Of a stretch of 21,754 nt of DNA, positions 1 through 10,000 are shown piece by piece. The stretch covers positions 162,501-184,254 of the forward strand of contig RPFO01000178.1 in assembly GCA_009746045.1 (NCBI GenBank), in the 5' to 3' direction. Under the pieces are notes generated by a model. The model was not told the DNA's origin and did no database searches. It saw only the letters and a program-made list of their open reading frames with translations. Position numbers and translations under genes: made by a program. Every line of letters begins with the position of its first letter. Position 1 is the stretch's first letter. This DNA comes from Mesostigma viride (taxonomy: Eukaryota > Streptophyta > Mesostigmatophyceae > Mesostigmatales > Mesostigmataceae).

Positions 1-123
1 CACGGTGGACCCGTCATTGTGCACTAGGCCATGGGGTGAGGCACGGTGGACCCGTCATTGTGCACTAGGCCATGGGGTGAGGCACGGTGGACCCGTCATT
101 GTGCACTAGGCCATGGGGTGAGG
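1..123. repeat. 41-bp minisatellite, 3 perfect copies
   Basis: Three head-to-tail copies of a 41-bp unit start at 1, 42 and 83; each begins CACGGTGGACCCGTCATTGT and ends CCATGGGGTGAGG. I see no mismatch between copies, which suggests recent expansion. The array probably continues upstream of the window. Its position, upstream of the first exon seen at 861, suggests it lies in an intron or the 5' region of the LFR-like gene. Confidence 0.95.
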
Positions 124-526
124 GCGTCGTTCCGCATTGGATTCCTTGTGCCGCCGAGCCACCCCTGCTGACACACGCATCAGCAAGCATCGCGTGACCA
201 TCCACCACCCTGCCTTGGAGACTCTGGCCTCAGCGTCTCGAATCCATCGGTTGCACATCTACGCAAATGGGTTGGGGGTAATCTGCCGTGTCCCCGCTAG
301 GGGGACGGGACGTTTGCTCGGCCACCGGCGTAAGACGATTTGGAAAGAAGGAACTGACGGCGGGCAGATCCAGCGCTTTGGTTCATGGCCTCGGTCTTTC
401 ATGTGACAACAGGTGACAAGTGACAGGTGACAGGTGGGAAGAGGTCAAGGGTAGCCGTGAGGGCTGACATACCACGTGGGCGCTCACAGGCATCCCTCTC
501 CCCCATATGCCCCATTCGCCCATTTG
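124..526. other. Non-coding stretch, probably intronic
   Basis: No exon could be recognised. In particular, the N-terminal blocks that plant LFR proteins have before the I-D-x-W-R-D segment were not found here. A short run of GTGACA/GGTGACA words lies around 405-440. An 89-codon open frame at 137-406 has no recognisable similarity and is best read as chance. Confidence 0.5.
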
Positions 527-838
527 ATCTGCCTCGCGTGCCCACCCACCCACCTGCCTCGCGTGCCCACCCACCCACCTGCCTTGCGTGCCCACCCACC
601 CGCCCACCTGCTCCGCGTGCCCACCCACCCACCTGCCTCGCGTGCCCACCCACCCGCCCACCTGCTCCGCGTGCCCACCCACCCGTCTGCCTCGCTCGCC
701 CACCCACCCACCTGCCTCGCTTGCCCACCCACCCACCTGCCTCGCGTGCCCACCCACCCATCTGCCTCGCGTGCCAACCCACCCATCTGCCTCGCTTGCC
801 CACCCACCCGTCTGCCTGGCGTGCCCAACCCCCATCTG
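527..838. repeat. 25-bp C-rich minisatellite abutting a 3' splice site
   Basis: About 12 copies of a 25-bp unit (some 29 bp) are built from CCTCGCGTGCCCACCCACCC followed by ACCTG. Units start near 531, 556, 581, 610 and 635. The strand is nearly free of purine runs, and the array ends about 20 bases before the acceptor at 859-860. It therefore behaves as a very long pyrimidine-rich tract in front of the LFR exon. The long open frames on both strands here are products of the periodicity. Confidence 0.93.
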
Positions 839-860
839 CCCCCCTCGTCCCTGTCCCCAG

Positions 861-1021
861 ATCGACGAGTGGAGGGATGTGGACCGCAGGCGCGACACCG
901 ACTACCTGTGCCGAACGCGCTGGCTGCTGGCCGCCGGCACCACACTCGACAAGCAGCCGCCCACAGGCTTCCACGGCGAGACAGACCCAGCGCTGCCGCA
1001 CGACCCGCTGTCACGCATACG
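861..1021 (+). CDS. LFR: LFR exon 1 of window (IDEWRDV block)
   Basis: The exon follows a C-rich tract and the acceptor CCCCAG at 859-860. It opens with IDEWRDVDRRRD, matching the I-D-D-W-R-D segment of plant LFR, and continues through a TGFHGETDPAL segment that also has a counterpart there. It ends in phase 2 at the donor GTGGGT (1022). The donor and last 21 exon bases are tandemly repeated, so two more in-frame donors exist at 1055 and 1085; using the first would add 11 residues (WVVYDPLSCIR). Confidence 0.85.
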
Positions 1022-4000
1022 GTGGGTGGTGTACGACCCGCTGTCATGCATACGGTGGGTGGTGTACGACCCGCTGTCGCGCATGTGGGTGGGTTGCGCT
1101 GGGCGCACGCGCATACGGCGGGCGGGGCAGGGTTCCAGCACGCGGCTGGCAGCACTTAGACCATATGGGCCATGGGGGCGGGGATGGTTGATAGGTTAGT
1201 GTATGTTGTTGTTATCATAGTAGGGAGTTGGCAGGATCATCTGTTGTGCCTAAGGTCTTCAGCCATCCCATGTGCATGCGCGTAGGCCACCGCCCATCAC
1301 AGCCTGGAACACCCCTGCCTGCACATAATGCCATGTTTCTACGCGCTGCTTGTCGCCACCGTTGTGGCGCCGAGAAACCGCTTGGTTTGCTTTGTTGGTG
1401 GTCAATGGAACTAATCTGTACGATATCCAGTTTGTTCTATATCAAGTTTGTACTATAACCAGTTTCATGTACGATATTCAGTTTGTGCTACATCCAGTTT
1501 GTACTATAACCAGTTTCATGTACGATATCCAGTTTGTAATATATCCAGTTTGTACTAGTACCAGTTTCATGTACGATATCCAGTTTGTGCTATATCCAGT
1601 TTGTACTATAACCAGTTCATCAGGGACCCTCATCAGTCATCACCCTTTCTCCCCTTCACGGCTTGCAAGTGTGAAAATCAAAGCATCAGGTTAAGAAGGA
1701 GCACAGTCATGTGTCATCCACGTCGGCGTTGGCAGGTGTACTAAAGCCCTACGCCCGCCTGGGTTGGAATCAGCGCGTAGGCCACATGGGGTCAGCGCGC
1801 AGGCCACATGGGGTCAGCACGTAGGCCACATGGGGTCAGCGCGCAGGCCACATGGGGTCAGCGCGTAGGCCACATGGGGTCAGCGCTTAGGTCACATGGG
1901 GTCAGCGCGCAGGCCACATGGGGTCAGCGCGTAGGCCACATGGGGTCAGCGCGCAGGCCACATGGGGTCAGCGCGCAGGCCACATGGGGTCAGCGCGTAG
2001 GTCACATGGGGTCAGCACGTAGGCCACATGGGGTCAGCGCGTAGGTCACATGGGGTCAGCGGGGTAGGCCACGTGGGGTCAGCGCGTAGGCCACATGGGG
2101 TCAGCGCGTAGGTCACATGGGGTCAGCACGTAGGCCACATGGGGTCAGCGCGCAGGCTACATGGGGTCAGCGCGCAGGCCACATGGGGTCAGCGCGCAGG
2201 CCACATGGGGTCAGCGCGCAGGCCACATGGGGTCAGCACGTAGGTCACATGGGGTCACATGGGGTCAGCGCGCAGGCCACATGGGGTCAGCGCGCAGGCC
2301 ACATGGGGTCAGCGCGCAGGCCACATGGGGTCAGCGCGCAGGCCACATGGGGTCAGCGCGCAGGCCACATGGGGTCAGCGCGCAGGCCACATGGGGTCAG
2401 CGCGCAGGCCACATGGGGTCAGCGCGCAGGCCACATGGGGTCAGCGGGGTAGGCCACATGGGGTCAGCGCGCAGGCCACATGGGGTCAGCACGCAGGCCA
2501 CATGGGGTCAGCGCGCAGGCCACATGGGGTCAGCGCGCAGGCCACATGGGGTCAGCGCGCAGGCCACATGGGGTCAGCGGGGTAGGCCACATGGGGTCAG
2601 CGCGCAGGCCACATGGGGTCAGCGCGTAGGCCACATGGGGTCAGCGCGTAGGCCACATGGGGTCAGCGCGCAGGCCACATGGGGTCAGCGCGCAGGCCAC
2701 ATGGGGTCAGCGGGGTAGGCCACATGGGGTCAGCGCGCAGGCCACATGGGGTCAGCGCGCAGGCCACATGGGGTCAGCGCGCAGGCCACATGGGGTCAGC
2801 GCGCAGGCCACATGGGGTCAGCGCGTAGGCCACATGGGGTCAGCGCGTAGGCCACATGGGATCTTGTGTGTTTGCATCTGTACCTGGGGGAGATGGGTTG
2901 CGTGACGAGGGTGGATGGTGCAGCCCGTAGCGATGCATGTGCTGGCGCACCCGCTGGCTGTGCGAGAGCCGCATGGGAGCCCACAAGGGCAGGGGCGTGG
3001 GCGGATGCTCCCCTCTCCCACACAACGCCGTGACGGGCTCCCCTGAAGGGGTGACACCAGGGGTGTGGGCGCGCTGGAGTGTGCATGTGTCTATTGTTGG
3101 CGCATGTGAGAGCCTGGGCAAGCTCAAGCACAAGGATGTCGCCGGATGGCGCTATATGCGGGTGGCTACCGAGGAGGCAGGAGATTCGGGATTAAGCGCA
3201 CATCGCAGCCCTCTGTGCCTCCAGCTGTGACATCGAACACCAACCGCATGCTTCCAATGAACACTTGTGTCGAACACCGGCCGCATGCTTGCATTGTACA
3301 CTTGCGTCGAACACCGGCCGCGTGCTTCCATTGCACACTTGTGTCGAACACCGGCCGCGTGCTTGCATTGTACACTTGTGTCGAACACCGGCCGCGTGCT
3401 TGCATTGTACACTTGTGTCGAACACCGGCCGCGTGCTTCCATTTTGTACTTGTGTCGAACACCGGCCGCATGCTTCCATTGCACACTTGTGTCGAACACC
3501 GGCCGCATGCTTCCATTGCACACTTGTATGCTAACACGGGTGCCCCACCCCCTTGTCCATGCGTCGACTTGTGGCGTCTCCTGTCGGCGCGCAGCTGCCT
3601 GCGTCCCGACGGCTACAGCGTGCTGGCATCGCCGCCGTCCGGGGACGCCTCGCAGCTGTCACCAGACAGGCGCGCGGCGGATGCGCCCGGTGGCACGGGC
3701 AGGGATGCCTGGAGCAGTGGGCCTGCCGGTGAGTGTTCCTCAAGTGTATGTGTGTGTATGTGTGTGTATGTGTGTTTGTGTGCGCGCGCGGTGAGTGTAT
3801 ACTACTTGAATTTGTTTGTGTGCCAAGTGTGTGCCCTCTTGCCTGGTGGCAGCGCCCCCCCCCCCCCCCCAGCCGCACCTAGCGCTCATGCACCGCATGC
3901 TCCCACAGGTGCTACCCATGGCAGCAGCGGCAGTAGCTACACATCGCAGCAGCAGCAGCAGCAGCAGCAGCAGCCGCCGCCGCCGCCGCCGCCGCAGCAG

Positions 4001-4044
4001 CAGCAGCAGCAGCAGGAGCAGCCGCCGCCGCCGCCGCCGCCGCC

Positions 4045-4092
<48 letters not shown>

Positions 4093-7000
4093 GCAGCAGC
4101 AGCAGCAGCCGCAGCAGCAGCAGCCGCAGGAGCAGCAGCCGCAGGAGCAGCAGGAGCCGTGCGGGATCACCAGCCAGCGCTCGCCCCTTTGTGTGCGGCT
4201 TGGGTCGCGTGCGTGCCTGGCTGTCACCCTGGTGGCACTCATGATAGCTGCAATTACCCCAGGGTGAACCTACCAAGGTGTACATCTGTGTCCTCCGTTC
4301 GTTTCCTTTGAAGAGGCCTCGCGCCCGGCGCTGGGCCACTCGCATCTGCCATGTGTGGCGCCACCCCAGTGGTGGGGGCGGCCCTGGTGCGTTTCCCGTG
4401 TGCCTGTCTGTCACGGGGCAAATGTGGCCTGTGCCGGTTGGTTGCACCGTTCAAGCTGGCATGGCACAAGTGCCCATCAAGGCCCGCCAGCATGCCATCA
4501 AGTCCGCCCTTTCCGTTGTGCGCCGCCGGCAGCAGAGACATGCCTGGGTGTTTGCGCGGGTCCCCGTGGGCGGGGCGTTGTCATAAAAGGTCTGACCACC
4601 TCAAGGCTCCTGCCCCCCTATGCCCCCGGCTGGTGCGCGCCGCACTCTGCAGGGTGGTGGTGGGAGGAGGAGGGCCTGTTCAACCTGGGCGAGATCGCGC
4701 GCCGCGAGCGCCAGCAGTACGTGCTGTGTGCAGCCAACGTGGTGCGGAACCTGTCGCACGCGCCGGAGAACGAAGGGGAGATGGCCGCCAGCAAGGCGTG
4801 TGTGCGGCTGTGCCTGACGTGCATGGAGCAGCGCGACCCACGTACGTTGGACCTGCCTGCCTTGGGGGTGGGGGGGGGGCGTGTTAGACCCACGTCCGTG
4901 AAGGGGGACGAGGCGGGGGGGCGCGGGGGGGGGAGGATTTCGCTAGTGCGGAATTATGGGGGATATTCTGAGTCATGGGGAGACAAGCACCGCGGCGCAG
5001 AGTCTTTTGGATAATGCGGAGACGGTGCAGAGGGCCGTTGCAGAGTGGGGTTGTCTCCTGTAATTCGACAGCTGTTGAAGGGTGGCTGCCTGCTGGTGGC
5101 ACCCTGTCTGCCCAGTGATGACCTGCCGTCTGCAGTCATCGCACCCTCTGCCTGTGTCCGCCCGCCCATGTTGCCTGTGCTTGTTTGCTTGCCCTTGCTT
5201 GTGCTGCTGCTGGTGTGCGCTTGCATGCCCGCGTGCTGGCGGGGAGCAGAAGGCTCCGGCGACGAGCTAGTGGAGAGCATGACGGACGTCTTCCTCAACC
5301 TGGTCGGGTCCCTCAACCTGCCCAAGCTGGACGCCGACGCTCGCGCAGCCACGGCGGCGGGGCAGGACGCGGCGCTCAGCGTCAGGTGAGCACACACGAT
5401 GGCGGCCGGTGAGCACACACGATGGCCGCCGGTGAGCACACACGATGGCGGCCGGTGCGTGCGCCAGCACACACGGTGGCGGCCGGTGAGCACACACGAT
5501 GGCGGCCGGTCAGCACACACGATGGCGGCCGGTCAGCACACACGATGGCGGCCGGTGAGCACACACGATGGCGGCCGCTGAGCACACACGATGGCGGCCG
5601 CTGAGCACACACGATGGCGGCCGCTGAGCACACACGATGGCGGCCGGTGAGCACACGCGATGGCGGCCGGTGAGCACACACGATGGCGGCCGCTGAGCAC
5701 ACACGATGGCGGCCGGTGAGCACACACGATGGCGGCCGCTGAGCACACACGATGGCGGCCGCTGAGCACACGCGATGGCGGCCGCTGAGCACACACGATG
5801 GCGGCCGCTGAGCACACACGATGGCGGCCGGTGAGCACACACGATGGCGGCCGGTGAGCACACACGATGGCGGCCGCTGAGCACACACGATGGCGGCCGG
5901 TCAGCACACACGATGGCGGCCGCTGAGCACACACGATGGCGGCCGCTGAGCACACACGATGGCAGCCGGCGAGCACACACGATGGCGGCCGGTGAGCACA
6001 CACGATGGCGGCCACTGAGCACACACGTTGGCAGCCGGTGAGCACACACGATGGCGGCCGCTGAGCACACACGATGGCGGCCGCTGAGCACACACGATGG
6101 CGGCCACTGAGCACACACGATGGCAGCCGGTGAGCACACACGATGGCGGCCGCTGAGCACACACGATGGCGGCCGGTGAGCACACACGATGGCGGCCGCT
6201 GAGCACACACGATGGCGGCCGCTGAGCACACACGATGGCGGCCGCTGAGCACACACGATGGCGGCCGCTGAGCACACACGATGGCGGCCGGTCAGCACAC
6301 ACGATGGCGGCCGGTCAGCACACACGATGGCGGCCGCTGAGCACACACGATGGCGGCCGGTCAGCACACACGATGGCGGCCACTGAGCACACACGATGGC
6401 GGCCGCTGAGCACACACGATGGCGGCCGCTGAGCACACACGATGGCGGCCGGTGAGCACACACGATGGCGGCCGCTGAGCTCACACGATGGCGGCCGCTG
6501 AGCACACACGATGGCGGCCGGTGAGCACACACGATGGCGTCAGGTGAGCACACACGATGGCGGCCGGTCAGCACACACGATGGCGGCCGCTGAGCACACA
6601 CGATGGCGGCCGCTGAGCACACACGATGGCGGCCGCCGAGCACACACGATGGCGGCCGGTCAGCACACACGATGGCGGCCGCTGAGCACACACGATGGCG
6701 GCCGGTGCGTGCGCCAGCACACACGATGGCGGCCGCTGAGCACACACGATGGCGGCCGGTCAGCACACACGATGGCGGCCGGTCAGCACACACGATGGCG
6801 GCCGGTCAGCACACACGATGGCGGCCGGTCAGCACACACGATGGCGGCCGGTCAGCACACACGATGGCCGCCGGTGAGCACACACGATGGCGGCCGGTCA
6901 GCACACACGATGGCGGCCGGTCAGCACACACGATGGCGGCCGCTGAGCACACACGATGGCGGCCGGTGAGCACACACGATGGCGGCCGCTGAGCACACAC

Positions 7001-10000
7001 GATGGCGGCCGGTCAGCACACACGATGGCGGCCGCTGAGCACACACGATGGCGGCCGCTGAGCACACACGATGGCGGCCGGTCAGCACACACGATGGCGG
7101 CCGCTGAGCACACACGATGGCGGCCGGTGAGCACACACGATGGCAGCCACTGAGCACACACGATGGCGGCCGCTGAGCACACACGTTGGCGGCCGGTCAG
7201 CACACACGATGGCGGCCGCTGAGCACACACGATGGCGGCCGGTGAGCACACACGATGGCGGCCGCTGAGCACACACGATGGCGGCCGGTGAGCACACACG
7301 ATGGCGGCCGGTCAGCACACACGATGGCGGCCGGTGAGCACACACGATGGCGGCCGCTGAGCACACACGATGGCGGCCACTGAGCACACACGATGGCGGC
7401 CGCTGAGCACACACGATGGCGGCCGCTGAGCACACACGATGGCAGCCGCTGAGCACACGCGATGGCGGCCGCTGAGCACACACGATGGCGGCCGGTCAGC
7501 ACACACGATGGCGGCCGCTGAGCACACACGATGGCGGCCGGTGAGCACACACGATGGCGGCCGCTGAGCACACACGATGGCGGCCGCTGAGCACACGCGA
7601 TGGCGGCCGCTGAGCACACACGATGGCGGCCGGTGAGCACACACGATGGCGGCCGCTGAGCACACACGATGGCGGCCGGTCAGCACACACGATGGCGGCC
7701 GCTGAGCACACACGATGGCGGCCGGTGAGCACACACGATGGCGGCCGCTGAGCACACACGATGGCGGCCGGTCAGCACACACGATGGCGGCCGGTGCGTG
7801 CGCCAGCACACACGGTGGCGGCCGGTGAGCACACACGATGGCGGCCGCTGAGCACACACGATGGCGGCCGCTGAGCACACACGATGGCGGCCGGTCAGCA
7901 CACACGATGGCGGCCGGTCAGCACACACGATGGCGGCCGCTGAGCACACACGATGGCGGCCGGTCAGCACACACGATGGCGGCCGGTCAGCACACACGAT
8001 GGCGGCCGCTGAGCACACACGATGGCGGCCGCTGAGCACACACGATGGCGGCCGGTGAGCACACACGATGGCGGCCGCTGAGCACACACGATGGCGGCCG
8101 CTGAGCACACACGATGGCGGCCGCTGAGCACACACGATGGCAGCCGCTGAGCACACGCGATGGCGGCCGCTGAGCACACACGATGGCGGCCGGTCAGCAC
8201 ACACGATGGCGGCCGCTCAGCACACGCGATGGCGGCCGCTGAGCACACACGATGGCGGCCGGTGAGCACACACGATGGCGGCCGGTCAGCACACACGATG
8301 GCGGCCGCTGAGCACACACGATGGCGGCCGCTGAGCACACACGATGGCGGCCGCTGAGCACACACGATGGCGGCCGGTCAGCACACACGATGGCGGCCGC
8401 TGAGCACACACGATGGCGGCCGGTGAGCACACACGATGGCGGCCGCTGAGCACACACGATGGCGGCCGCTGAGCACACACGATGGCGGCCGCTGAGCACA
8501 CACGATGGCGGCCGCTGAGCACACACGATGGCGGCCGCTGAGCACACACGATGGCGGCCGGTCAGCACACACGATGGCGGCCGGTCAGCACACACGATGG
8601 CGGCCGCTGAGCACACACGATGGCGGCCGGTCAGCACACACGATGGCGGCCACTGAGCACACACGATGGCGGCCGCTGAGCACACACGATGGCGGCCGCT
8701 GAGCACACACGATGGCGGCCGGTGAGCACACACGATGGCGGCCGCTGAGCTCACACGATGGCGGCCGCTGAGCACACACGATGGCGGCCGGTGAGCACAC
8801 ACGATGGCGTCAGGTGAGCACACACGATGGCGGCCGGTCAGCACACACGATGGCGGCCGCTGAGCACACACGATGGCGGCCGCTGAGCACACACGATGGC
8901 GGCCGCCGAGCACACACGATGGCGGCCGGTCAGCACACACGATGGCGGCCGCTGAGCACACACGATGGCGGCCGGTGCGTGCGCCAGCACACACGATGGC
9001 GGCCGCTGAGCACACACGATGGCGGCCGGTCAGCACACACGATGGCGGCCGGTCAGCACACACGATGGCGGCCGGTCAGCACACACGATGGCGGCCGGTC
9101 AGCACACACGATGGCGGCCGGTCAGCACACACGATGGCCGCCGGTGAGCACACACGATGGCGGCCGGTCAGCACACACGATGGCGGCCGGTCAGCACACA
9201 CGATGGCGGCCGCTGAGCACACACGATGGCGGCCGGTGAGCACACACGATGGCGGCCGCTGAGCACACACGATGGCGGCCGGTCAGCACACACGATGGCG
9301 GCCGCTGAGCACACACGATGGCGGCCGCTGAGCACACACGATGGCGGCCGGTCAGCACACACGATGGCGGCCGCTGAGCACACACGATGGCGGCCGGTGA
9401 GCACACACGATGGCAGCCACTGAGCACACACGATGGCGGCCGCTGAGCACACACGTTGGCGGCCGGTCAGCACACACGATGGCGGCCGCTGAGCACACAC
9501 GATGGCGGCCGGTGAGCACACACGATGGCGGCCGCTGAGCACACACGATGGCGGCCGGTGAGCACACACGATGGCGGCCGGTCAGCACACACGATGGCGG
9601 CCGGTGAGCACACACGATGGCGGCCGCTGAGCACACACAATGGCGGCCACTGAGCACACACGATGGCGGCCGCTGAGCACACACGATGGCGGCCGCTGAG
9701 CACACACGATGGCAGCCGCTGAGCACACGCGATGGCGGCCGCTGAGCACACACGATGGCGGCCGGTCAGCACACACGATGGCGGCCGCTGAGCACACACG
9801 ATGGCGGCCGGTGAGCACACACGATGGCGGCCGCTGAGCACACACGATGGCGGCCGCTGAGCACACGCGATGGCGGCCGCTGAGCACACACGATGGCGGC
9901 CGGTGAGCACACACGATGGCGGCCGCTGAGCACACACGATGGCGGCCGGTCAGCACACACGATGGCGGCCGCTGAGCACACACGATGGCGGCCGGTGAGC

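Noticed and set aside
137-406. 89-codon open frame as an N-terminal LFR exon
   Set aside because: It shows none of the N-terminal LFR blocks and has arginine-rich, chance-like composition.
383-1191. Overlapping open frames on both strands rich in H-P-P or G-G-W
   Set aside because: They are translations of the 25-bp C-rich minisatellite. Only the IDEWRDV part from 861 has homology, and it belongs to a spliced exon.
1808-2905. Plus-strand open frames repeating an MGSARRPHGV-like peptide
   Set aside because: All are products of the 22-bp repeat read in different frames; intronic.
3146-4267. A single-exon 373-codon gene containing the poly-Q tract
   Set aside because: Its first half is the 37-bp repeat and it crosses clear GTGAGT and CACAG splice signals. 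Phases instead join its parts to the flanking LFR exons.
4264-4269. GTGAAC as donor of exon 3
   Set aside because: It leaves the wrong phase for exon 4; the donors at 4209 and 4191 fit.
3740-4447. Minus-strand poly-leucine open frame and plus-strand poly-serine/arginine frame
   Set aside because: These are shadow frames of the CAG/CCG repeat.
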